From assembly GCA_022539475.1 (NCBI GenBank), contig VCMS01000025.1, positions 124,001-188,000 of the forward strand: a DNA stretch of 64,000 nt, in the 5' to 3' direction. The notes below the pieces were generated by a model, which saw nothing but the letters and a program-made list of their open reading frames with translations, made no database searches and was not told the DNA's origin. A program made the position numbers and the translations under genes. Shown piece after piece: positions 19,957 to 29,843 of this stretch. The stretch's first letter is position 1, and every line of letters begins with the position of its first letter. This DNA comes from Gracilaria domingensis. Its lineage: Eukaryota; Rhodophyta; Florideophyceae; Gracilariales; Gracilariaceae.

Positions 19957-20518
19957 GCAACTGAAACATGCCCGAGGGTTGCTAGATAGGTAGAGTTTGG
20001 CATTTCATTTCGATATGCGTAGATTCTACACTGTAGAACGAATTTGTATGTATTTACGGGACCGTAGGGTCCACAATGTTTAGTTGCCACTAGACTGAAT
20101 TCACATAGGTTTGTACTGAAGTACAAATGAAGCAATAATTTGATAGATCTCAGGGATGTAAAGTGTTAAAGACTCCAAGAGTTTTCGATTCACTAAAAGT
20201 TGAAGTATAGGCGCGCAGGGACCAAGCTTGTTCACCGCCTACAATTTCTTGTTTGCCACGCTTCACTTCTCAGTCGATAAGTCTTCTGAATGGAATAGTC
20301 TTCATGTCTTTTAGTCGCGGTTCTCAGTGGAAATCCAATGCTTTCAACATTTCAAGTAGCCATATGTATTAACACAGCGGCTAGTCATGTGAGTCATGAC
20401 CGAAAACACTTTCTGGAGCGGCTAACTTCTTTGTATGAAGCCATAAAAAATTCAAGTACAGTATGAGGATAGTTTAAGATGGTTTCCATGAGGGGCGGAA
20501 TTCGATCGTTTGTAATAG
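19957..20518. other. Intergenic, no gene seen
   Basis: Spacer between two convergent genes. It contains a short palindrome tttgtact-ga-agtacaaa at 20110-20127. Confidence 0.4.
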
Positions 20519-22036
20519 TTATACTGTGCCACCTCCATCATCGCAGTCCATTGTGTCATTCTCTTCCTCTCCTTTTCGTTCCCCCTCGCTTTTTCCGCCA
20601 TCCTCTTCGGATACAGGATCCCATAAAACGAACTCGTCCAATTTTTCTTTAAACCGCGGGAGCGTTACATCCGGACAGACAAGTCGGTGTCTAAACTCAT
20701 TTCTAGAACCATATACAGTTCGGCTTGGCGGAAACCTACCATCATTTTCTTGCACGATGTCTTGGTAATCCACGTCGCACTTGCTCGACATCGTTTCAAC
20801 GAAAGCGTTTACGAGCGAGTCGGGCAACATGAGCGTGGGATTCATACTACTGGAAATGATTCTATATAGTCTCATGTTGTTGAGCGCTTCAGAATCTTTA
20901 AACGCCTCGCTTCTCGCAGCCATTACTCTCAACATCACCGCAACAGCCGTATAGAAGGATGAGTGCACATCGACATCAATATAATCATTCCCTCGAGCAG
21001 CATCGATATATGCATTAAGCCATGCTGCTAAACGCGAAACCCATTTGAAAACACGATGCGGTTTATACGCCTTTCCCCGAAGCACTATTGCAGCAGAGTG
21101 TTCCAAAAAGCGTTCCCGCAGGCGCAACGGGATAGACGGGTTATGAAACGATTGATAAAGTCTTTCCACAACATCATGAAGGGTATCGCCCGATTCATTG
21201 ACGGTTGCCGCATATAGAAGGGAGTAGGGCGAGAATCGAACTGCATCAACAGGCACAATGAATACTTGATAGGCCACGAACGCGGCTTCAAAGCTCCCAC
21301 GCTGTTCAAAAAAAGTGCATAGTTCCAAGAGAACGTGTTCAAGTCGTTCAGCCTCCATGCATAGTTCAGATGATTCGTTTGCAAAAACTTGTTGTGGTAC
21401 AAAAGCTTCAATCGCAGCAAGACGTTCAAATAGGGTCACCAGAAGAGAGGACGCAAGAGCGGGTTCTTTGGCCAGTCGGAGCGTGGCACGGGAAAACGAC
21501 AGATGCTCCACTGGTGGTCGAACAGGGTGTGGGTAACTAGCTTGCATAGTGGAAAGGAGAACGTTCCTAGAACGAGGATAGGTGCGAAGAGCAGAGAATA
21601 TGACAGTGTCCATAGCGTCCAACAGACTGTTTTGAGCTACAGACATGGTGAATACACGCTTCGCAATCATCTTAAACACTGGCTCTATGTAATCGGCATG
21701 GGCGGAGATGAGGTTGGTGAGAAAAGTTACGAAAGTTTGAAGGGCGGGGTTGGGAGTCTTGTCGGTTGGACTGATTGCATGAAGGTCGAGTTTGAGTGCG
21801 GCGCGTGTTAGCTGGTGCAAAGGAGATGTGGGTGGATACAAATGCAGATTGACAGTATGATGGGTGAGTCCAGTCAGAACAGGAACAATAGAGTTGGGGT
21901 TGGTGCCCGACAGAGTGTGTAGAAGACGAAGAAACTCCAGAGGGTTGCGATTTGCATTCTGATCGAGCGCAACATGAATCTTCAATGCATTCGGATGCTC
22001 TGGTGCATGTTCGGTGGTATTCACCAACGCCCCCAT
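20519..22036 (-). CDS. RRN3: RRN3/TIF-IA, RNA polymerase I initiation factor
   Basis: 505 aa from the ATG at 22036. RRN3 binds Pol I and brings it to the rDNA promoter. The protein is entirely helical (HEAT-like). Diagnostic stretches are HSSFYTAVAVMLRVMAARS (the family's FYS-QA-YI-R region) and LYRIISSSMNPTLMLPDSLV (family: ...II...LNPLK.C.P..V), followed by FRHRLVCPD. The acidic Glu/Asp/Gly tail (EEDGGKSEGERKGEEENDTMD) is usual for a nuclear factor. The frame continues ~53 codons upstream to a TAG at about 22200 without another ATG, so an upstream exon is possible. A red-algal RRN3 would be divergent, as here. Confidence 0.75.
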   Translation of the reverse strand: MGALVNTTEHAPEHPNALKIHVALDQNANRNPLEFLRLLHTLSGTNPNSIVPVLTGLTHHTVNLHLYPPTSPLHQLTRAALKLDLHAISPTDKTPNPALQTFVTFLTNLISAHADYIEPVFKMIAKRVFTMSVAQNSLLDAMDTVIFSALRTYPRSRNVLLSTMQASYPHPVRPPVEHLSFSRATLRLAKEPALASSLLVTLFERLAAIEAFVPQQVFANESSELCMEAERLEHVLLELCTFFEQRGSFEAAFVAYQVFIVPVDAVRFSPYSLLYAATVNESGDTLHDVVERLYQSFHNPSIPLRLRERFLEHSAAIVLRGKAYKPHRVFKWVSRLAAWLNAYIDAARGNDYIDVDVHSSFYTAVAVMLRVMAARSEAFKDSEALNNMRLYRIISSSMNPTLMLPDSLVNAFVETMSSKCDVDYQDIVQENDGRFPPSRTVYGSRNEFRHRLVCPDVTLPRFKEKLDEFVLWDPVSEEDGGKSEGERKGEEENDTMDCDDGGGTV

Positions 22037-23477
22037 CTCGTGCGGCACAGTGGAAATGTGCGCAACGAGCTGACTCGAGCAGACCGTATGTGCGAAGGGA
22101 CCTACAAGTTTGGGCAAGACGCTGGACGTCGGCAAAGACAGCAACTCCGTCGTCGTCGAGCCAAGAACTAGACGGCACACGTGCCTTGTAGGCACTGCCT
22201 ACTTCGCGGCGGCGCTCAGCAACGATGATTTCGCGCGAAAATAGGTGGGCACTTTTTTGTGGGAGCCTCGAAAGCACTGTCTACTGCTGTAATTGACTTC
22301 ATGCGCCGTTGCCACTCCAATTTTACCAATCATGTCCAGTGTCACGTGAAGATCAAACATCTGAGATGCATCAAGAGCCTCTTTTGCACATTGGCAGTTC
22401 GAGCTTCGGACATACCAAAGGATATCCTAAGGATATCCTTTGGTACCCTTGTAGATACCGAAGGTACGACGGTACAGTAGCTTCGAATGCTTCCGGAAGC
22501 CGTTCTATGGCTCATCCCTAATGATGACAAGAACGGAAGAAGGAAACCCTCGGCCCATTCATCGAGCAACGGCAACTGCCCAGTGATATTGAAAAGTTGG
22601 GTTGATACGAGACTTGGGACGATGTTTTGACGTGTGCCCATATCCAATTCTCTTTGACAGGTCCACGACACGAGCTTGTTATCTACTTGATTGTGGACAG
22701 CTTGCTGCCGTTCTGACTCCTGAAGGCAAATTTTGTGCGTTCTATTCAAGCTGTTATGGATGATCTTTCAGAGGAAGAGAGAAGAACTGCTACCTTCAAG
22801 TATATCACCAATGATGTTGCTGAGTATAGAGATTGAGGCGCTCATATCAATTACCGTCCTTCCATGTAAAGTATCGTCTTATAAGATTCAAATCTGCAAT
22901 GCGTTAGTCTGGACTGGAGTATGGCCAGCTTTGAGCTGTAGCGCATATCAAACTAAACCCGCTTTTTTGTGAAATTGTTGCAACGAAGAAAGTGATTGTT
23001 GAGGGGCACAATTGCATGAACACGGAACGTCAGACTCATGCCAATCTTCAAAGTCATGTCCATGTGTCTTTTGAAGTGATCATTGCAGAGATAGCAGCTA
23101 CGAAGAAATGCGTTGAGTGCAGAAGTGAAATGGCAGGTTGCTTTCTCTCTGCATTACGCAGTTCTGTACTTCAATTACTTATTCTTGAGTTCCGTACAGA
23201 ACCACATTGGACGCCTGCGACAGTTTTGTTGAGTTTCCCTTGCTTCCAATGTTCGTGTAGTTAAAGCCTATGTTGAAACCGGGGCAACGGTACGATACGC
23301 CGCTAGGGCCCTTTGCGGTCCACTCGTTCCGATCCATCTATCGAAGACAAGCGCAGTTCGAACGGCAAATATGCGTGAACAAGTGGGAACAGCAGCTGCT
23401 GTTGCTAGGGAGGAGGAAGAGGCGGCGAATAGGAAGAGAGCTTGAATCTACTTAGGTCCCGAGCACTTGCATCAGCC
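22037..23477. other. Intergenic, repeat-bearing, no gene seen
   Basis: Small open frames only. It contains the perfect palindrome at 22413-22445. Confidence 0.4.
22413..22445. repeat. 33-bp near-perfect palindrome
   Basis: Arms 22413-22428 and 22430-22445 (taccaaaggatatcct / aggatatcctttggta) are perfectly complementary around one base. It is followed by several GGTAC/GTACC motifs. It could form a cruciform or be a MITE remnant. Confidence 0.85.
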
Positions 23478-23762
23478 CTAGGACATGCATGTGGGTTCAA
23501 AGCGCAGCAGTGTCCTACTAGCAACACTTTCATTAGCGATTCCGACAACCGAGAAACCCAGTACGTGGAAGTATTCTTTCTTGTCGTGGCCCAGTGAGTG
23601 TAGCACGGCTATTGTTTCACAGTTTGTAGCTCCAGAAGTGTTAGCCCTCTGTTGGTGGGCGCATCCAAATCCAAGCGTGTGCGAGGAATTAGCGCCGTGT
23701 TTCAGATCATTACCTTTGTTAGCAGAGTCCTGTTTGACGAGCAGCTCGAGCGATACCAAAAC
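23478..23762 (-). pseudogene. Divergent copy of dispersed ORF family A
   Basis: An open minus-strand frame of ~93 codons without a convincing start. GANSSHTLGFGCAHQQRAN aligns with the GNGEADYASTRGFAQDP segment of the copy at 5290-5640. NCETIAVLHSLGHDKKEY aligns with DHNEVAVLHLLDYDEK of the 23935 copy. This is the longest uninterrupted member and lies inverted to its neighbour at 23935. Confidence 0.5.
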
Positions 23763-23934
23763 GAGACTTGTTTAAAACGTAGCTACCGGAAACTACACTA
23801 CGTCGTTGACAATGTCAACTTGACATAAGCATTACCTGCTCCTTCTGATGTACCTCTTCATTCATGCTCTTTACTTCACCTCACCGGGAAAACAAAAACA
23901 GAGATCCGTTCACAATTTATTAAACCCACTGGTT

Positions 23935-24190
23935 CTCTCTCTCTCATTTATGGAAACGGTAGAGCTAATTCCACTCCTACGCGTGGGTTTGCTCAAGACC
24001 CAACGACCTATTTATACCTCTACATCGCAACCACTGACCACAACGAAGTAGCCGTACTACACTTACTGGACTACGATGAAAAATATTAGATATCTTAGGT
24101 GTTTCCGACCGCGGGCGTTTCGCTACCGACGCTTATCGCTCTCTTCCTCCCACTGCTCTCTTCATTCATCCTCTAGAGATCGTCGGCAGA
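23935..24190 (+). pseudogene. Copy of dispersed ORF family A
   Basis: Begins just 3' of a CT microsatellite. Encodes TRGFAQDPTTY, LYIATTDHNEVAVLHLLDY, DEK and then stops; beyond this the nucleotide match to the reverse complement of 5290-5480 continues (gatatcttaggtgtttcc, tttcgctaccgacgcttatc, cttcattcatcctctagaga). Protein-level conservation between copies is clearer than the frame, implying descent from a once-coding sequence. Confidence 0.6.
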
Positions 24191-24575
24191 AGAGCACACC
24201 GCGAAACGGCGCTCCGCATGTACCACATTGGCCACTCAAGAAACCATGAGCAACGTTCTTTCCACTCGATCCTCATATCATCGGCGAAACCATGTGCAAG
24301 AACCAGTCCGTAGCCTTTCACCGTAATCCAACCCTAGTGTAGTCCGTCCGAGAAAACCCTGGAAAACCCCTGCGCCCCGTTGGAGCTCTTCCTTCAGAAG
24401 GCAAAATGCAGGGAAACGGCGGTAGAATCTTGCTCCAATGACCAGCTCGTGACCTACTGCTTTCGTGCAGCTAAACGGGGGCATTTTAGCGACGTGCCAC
24501 CCAGGTCCATGAGGGCGACCAGCAAGCTTACCGATCGCTCGGACGAGTTTAACGACCTCCCGGGTCACCCACTGG
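24191..24575. other. Intergenic, no gene seen
   Basis: Short sequence between the family A remnant and the stop of the VWA gene. Confidence 0.35.
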
Positions 24576-26130
24576 TTAAAAGGCACCACCAGCGAAAGCA
24601 ATTGGGATTTCCACTCCAGGTCCCGAGACAACGATGCCCGATTCCGTGGGCACGGCCACACACAACGGAACTGACGCGAACGGGAACACCTTTGTTTTGA
24701 ACCTATCATTTTCCACCTGTTCCCAACTGAGTGAAAACACTAGATTACCTTCGTTCTTAACTGAGACAACTGTACTCGGAGGCGAAACGATGCCACCTCC
24801 GTCGGACCCCGATACGAAATCACGCCAAGAGAATTTCACCGGGAACGGATTTGGATTGGTGATGAGCACTTTGAATTCAGGATCACTCGTAGAGCCGCAC
24901 AATAAACTCGCTACAAGGTCTTCTGTGTTGGTAATCTCTGGCCGCGGTGATGCAGAAGCTGTGGGCGATGGAGAAGCTGATGGGGTAGGATCAGGGGTTG
25001 ATTCTGAGATGGCCTCAGTGAGAACTTCGACGATATCTTCAGCACCGCTTGCCCTGAACAATTTGCCCCCGGTTCCGTCAGCGAGTGCTTTAAATGATCT
25101 CTCTGTTGCAACATTTTTGCCGATGAGGATCATGTTCAGCGGATGAGCTCCAGGAACTTTAACCCTAATTCGTTCCCCTGACGTAACCAGTTGGCGATAA
25201 GTGGTATTGAGGACGGTGGCAAATCGCGCCGACAGGGGAATGAACGGATCGCCGTTGGCAAAGACATCCACAGAGTTTGCCATGTCTAGGATATCACTCT
25301 CTTCAAGGTCTGTAATGGGTTCTGGGTCCTTCGGTGGTGCATCGCCCATAACAATGGAACGGCGTACTGCGCAGGTGCGCCAATTGAGGTTGATGGCAGA
25401 ACGTATTCCACTGAATGCGTGCTCAGGAATGTCTCCCCCACCCCGTATTTCGAAGCCGTTATTGATTGCGTTGATGATGTCCTCTTGGTTTGAAGATAAC
25501 GGCAAAACAACCCTGGAATCAGGATCATTGTACTCAACAACGGCAAATCGAGGTGCAACGCCTTTGGCGAATTCATCGGAAACTAAATTCCGTGAGAAAC
25601 TTCGAACCTGTTCAATGTCATCCGACATACTTCCAGTAGAATCGATAACGAGTGCAATATCTTCACCCTCTTTTTCACCCATCTTTCCCTTGAACTTTTT
25701 AGTCACTTTGCCGGAGCCATAGTCAATCTCTCCTTCAATACTACCGCAGCAGAGGTCACCATTTGCTCCCTTTGCACGGATATAAGGGAAATTGACCTTG
25801 ACTGTTCCGGTTTCTGTGGGCTGGACAGACCACTTATCTTTGTAAAGAAGATCGGCCGCGATGAGGCCGGCACCATTTCCAGGGGTGGAGAAAGGTTCTA
25901 CCGAGCTACCAACAGCGTAAGCGCCGCCGACATCAACGCCTTCAAGCTCTTCCTCGAAAGCTTGTGGCCCGTTCTTGTTCAGCTTCACCTTCAGGTTCAC
26001 TCTGAGTTTTCCCATTCGGATTCTTCGGAGCTTTGAGGGTAAGATTTATACGACCACATGCTTCAGACAGTTGAAAAGAAGCAACCAAGCCCAATAACAA
26101 CAATGCGTTTAAAAATGCATTAGTCTTCAT
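24576..26130 (-). pseudogene. Secreted von Willebrand A-domain protein with a one-base frame break
   Basis: ATG 26130 encodes a signal peptide (MKTNAFLNALLLLGLVASF) and the start of the mature protein (CGRINLTLKAPKNPNGK). The rest continues only in the neighbouring frame (GKLRVNLKVKLN...) to the stop at 24576, about 517 aa in all. The shift falls in a GGGAAAA run (26007-26013 on the plus strand as TTTTCCC); losing one base there joins the two parts seamlessly. A VWA domain with MIDAS variant DSTGSMSDD lies at about residues 120-310 of the long frame, followed by a Ser/Pro/Thr linker (PTPSASPSPTASASP) and a C-terminal beta domain. Either a sequencing/assembly slip or a young pseudogene; no GT-AG intron fits. 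Confidence 0.75.
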
Positions 26131-27057
26131 TCCCAAATGATATCTTACGGCAGGACTTAAGCTTTAGTTCTTTGCTTGTACCTATGTGTAAGTGTGTTCG
26201 ATCCCTGACGCACTCGAAAGAAAAGCGTCGCAGAAGAAGGGAATGTGGCACTCTTTTATATCTTTCTGTATCCGCGGAAAGAGCTCCGTCGCAATGTGTC
26301 ACAGTGACGGAATTCCGCAAAAATCCCGACCATAATAGTCGATCAAAGGGTTCTCTCGTTCAATTCACTTTAAGTACCGAAAACAGGGGGCGAAACGTTT
26401 GTGGAGCTGAAAAGATTGGAAGTCATGCAAGCAATTGACTTGTTCTTGCGTTTGGAATAGTTTATATATACAGATTTATGCCCTACATGAGATCCCGTCA
26501 TTAGTTTATTAGCATGGAACCTGGCCCCCCTACAAGAATAGTAATCTGCGGAAGATTCACTTTTCAACTGTAATCTTGGTTCCTTGGTTCCTTATAGAAC
26601 AGGATTACAACAAGAAAACCTTCAGTACAAAAAGTGGTCCATGTAACAGACTAAAAATGTGCTTGCTGGTTGTACAACAGAAAAATTTATGTTGCAGTCC
26701 ACAAGAAAAAAAAAGTTGCTTCCTCAATTGTTCAAACGGGGCTCTGTTAAGATGAGGATTGGCGAATCTCGGACCAGCCGCTGGCCATTGGCGTACACAA
26801 ACGTGAGAAAGGGGATCTCTCTCTCCCTTGTAGTCATCTGCCCCCCATTACGAGGGTGAGAAAAGGGATAAACCTCGTGTCTCTGTGTATATTTCATCAT
26901 CACGATGATGATGAGCGTAATGATAGTAACAATCAGCTTGATCAACGAGATTTGTGAGCGTGGACCCTAACGTTTAATTCCGTTATAAAACGTCTATCTC
27001 TCCCCTTTATGGTCATCTGCTTCCAAGTACGAAGCAAAAGTAAAGCTATATATACGT
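26131..27057. other. AT-rich intergenic region, no gene seen
   Basis: Start of a 3.7-kb gene-poor stretch. It contains two related segments ending in CTCTCTCCC-TT-TAGTCATCTGC (about 26815 and 26995), probably repeat debris, and a cat/atg microsatellite near 26893-26915. Confidence 0.4.
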
Positions 27058-27348
27058 CTAGAAGTATTCTTCTCTCCTAAAGAACGCCGAAGACTTCTTC
27101 GGCCATTGCTTCATGATTTCTATCATGCGTTTTTCTTTTCTTTCTCTAAGGGCTGGTAACTCATTCCTGCGTGACGCGTTAGTCAGCAGGCATCGAAGGA
27201 ACACATGATCAGCATCCTTCTTAACGTTAATGTCGCAGTTGCATCCAACAGGTTTGTTTCCATATAAGATGCCACTGGGTGTAAGGAACTTTAATGTGCT
27301 CTTACAAACAAAAGAACCTCGGCCTTTCTCGCCTCTTTTGCAGTGCAC
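27058..27348 (-). pseudogene. Best-kept copy of dispersed ORF family B
   Basis: The minus strand is open for 96 codons with no ATG start, ending LTNASRRNELPALRERKEK ... QWPKKSSAFFRREEYF. Parallel remnants lie at 2878-3012, 50226-50435, 50465-50525 and 51960-52193. It carries CNCDINVKKDADHVFLRC, i.e. C-x-C-x9-H-x4-C. This resembles the Cys/His knuckle at the C-terminus of non-LTR retrotransposon polymerases, where a tail like this commonly follows. An ankyrin-like origin (GCDINVK) is the alternative. No polymerase core is present here. Confidence 0.5.
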
Positions 27349-29843
27349 TTTGGTGCGCCTTCAATTGGAAGGCTTGCACGCGTGCAATGGCTCTACAAGC
27401 GGGCGCCGACATAACAACAGCGTCTGTCTGGCTGCAAAGGGGCGCAGAAGGAACGTACGTAGATAGCACTTCAGCGCCCGAACTAGAATGCCCGCTGTGA
27501 CAGTAAAGCAAGCATCAACCCAGTCGAAAATCCTTGTTGAATCGCTCCAATCTTTGAAATAGCACTATTGTGCAATGGATTTGCTTCTCTGCTTTGTTTT
27601 AATTATTGACATGGCGTCAGCATAATCAATCAAAACATTAAGTTGAAGCTGCAGCGGGAGGCTGAACGTCTACGAAGTGTTGAGTATGTTTGTATACAGT
27701 TTCTCAACGGTGGGCGGTATGGCACAACTTAGAACACAAGAAGGTGACAAAAAAATTGCTTCGAAGTGGGTGCTTCTAGTTTATGGACCAAATAGATACA
27801 ATCTGTGACAACGGGGTCATCTAAACGTTTTTAAAAAACCTTTTTGGTTCTGCCAGAAAAGCTTGCATTTTAGAAATCCCGTGCAAAGCGACACTTTTTT
27901 GTTTAGCAGGCCTTCTGATTGGAGATTGCATAATCAAACCAAATTTGTCATTGTCTTCTACGCAAATGTTGTGCACCGTTACTAGATGAGAAAACTAGAG
28001 ATGCAGTATCTTCATGGGTTGTTCGTTGTCCGCAGATGCAAACAAAGTAAGAACTGGAGTTCTAAAACTACTTACACATTTTCCTCGTTATCTTTACCGG
28101 TTCAGAGAACATCTACCAGCAGTAAGGCTTGCGTGCAGTATGAGCCAAACCCCCTTAAAATTTATGCGCGAAACAGCGGTCAGGCGATTTTCGCGCGACC
28201 ACGTGGCACATCAAAACTACCAAAAAGTTAGAACAAAAGCAAAGTTTGGACGTCCAAAACGTTAGACCAATCAAAATCAAACGTTTTGGACGTCCAAAAA
28301 TCCGCAATAACATCAGTTACTCTACGCTGGTCACTGCGACACTTGACTAGGCGGCCGAAGGCCGCCTTCCCTTGTTGTACTTAGTAAGGGTTTCGAATTA
28401 GTCTAGAAACCCTGGAAGTGTTGTCCATACCAAACTGTCTAAAGTGCTTTAAAGTTTCTACGCTTTTACAGTAATTGTTCAGCAAAATGGGAGCAAAAAG
28501 AAAACATTTTGCCTCAAGCATTTGCTGTATGTTGACTCACAAGAAGGCATAACGAGATTTTACAATTCGCATATGCCACTGTAAATGCAGTGAATCAAAT
28601 AGCCGCATTAACGCCCAAAATAGCAAAAAAATCTACAGCGTAATTCTAATCATGATAGAGCAGTTTCATGTACAGCAGAGAAGCAAAAGAAAGTTTGCGC
28701 TCATGCACAGATTCCAACGCAGCCACAAAAATCATAAACGTAGCTCATTAAACCGTGATTAACATCCGCCTATTGCGAGTTTTCACAATGTATTAGTCTT
28801 TGTTTAAGTTACAAAAGCTGGCAAACATATATGACAACACTTATTCTGGCCGCTGAAAAAAGTGTTTGATGCTCCCGGAGAATTTCTCACAACTTGAGGC
28901 ATCCCAGATTCGCTGGTTTGGGACTTCGCCTTCATTCATTTCTCCCTCAAATACGGCGTGGGATCTGACCTTTTATGGCATTGATGATTAGAAGGCGCTC
29001 TCAATCTTACGATTCGCCAGTGCCGACAAATGTACGACAATTAAAGTCCAACAACAGAACGCATACCATTTTGGATTTCTTTTTATTTCTACTTTTGCTG
29101 CCAACTTTGTTTGGTTTTTCATCGAGAATTAACGTCTAATGACAGAACGTACACCATTTAGAGAAAAAACTTTGCTTTCTCTTGGCTTTGAAATTGTTTT
29201 ACGGCTGTGTAAAAGCTTAACATCTGGGGCAGATGACAAAAGTTTGGCATGAAATAAATATGTTTTGATTTGCTTCTAGAATAATAGAATGTAGAAGAAA
29301 CACTAGGTTCTCTCTTTGCAAATGTTGCTGGAAACGAGCTGAATAAACACTTTTTCGATCAGTTTTCAGCATTTTGCGGCACACAACTGCAACGCAATTC
29401 TTGCATTCTCTTTCTTCGAATTTGTAACAAAGAAATGGAGAAAACGTCTCGCTGCAGAAGAGATGGAGCCTCATCGTCTTGTCAAAACTTTTGAGGTCAC
29501 CGCCGCGTTTAAAACTGCGCTTGTTAGGTGTCTGCTGCTTTCGATTTGCAAAAATCGTTTCGATTTTTCGACAGGACGTGAATATGCCCGCTCATGTGTT
29601 GCTATTGAAGGCTTTTTGCACTTGGCGCGTTTTGGTTGGTTGTGTCAGCACATGTCCCTGTGAAGCGCAGAACTTGCGTTTCGTTGGTCCCCGCTTCGAG
29701 TCTTTGGTCATACGAGTGTTTCCCCTCGCGCCAAACCGAAACGCCCATGCATCCGCTGCGCTCACTTGCCATTCTGGGCCTCTGCGCCGATCAACCATCT
29801 TCATGCCTACGTTTGCAATCTCGCATCAACCTCCCACTTGCCC
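27349..29843. other. Gene-poor, AT-rich region
   Basis: About 2.5 kb with many stops in all frames. It contains the inverted repeat at 28245-28298 and a hairpin ggcggcc-gaa-ggccgcc at 28350-28366. Short frames near 29463-29840 may be leader sequence of the large gene that starts at 29844. No RNA gene was recognised. Confidence 0.4.
28245..28298. repeat. Inverted repeat built from palindromes
   Basis: Arms 28245-28263 (tttggacgtccaaaacgtt) and 28280-28298 are exact reverse complements, loop 16 bases. Each arm itself contains the 14-bp palindrome TTTGGACGTCCAAA. Possibly the closed-up ends of a small inverted-repeat element. Confidence 0.85.

Noticed and set aside
20519-22195. RRN3 start at a GTG at 22195
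   Set aside because: Not an ATG, and an in-frame TAG lies immediately upstream; the ATG at 22036 is used instead.
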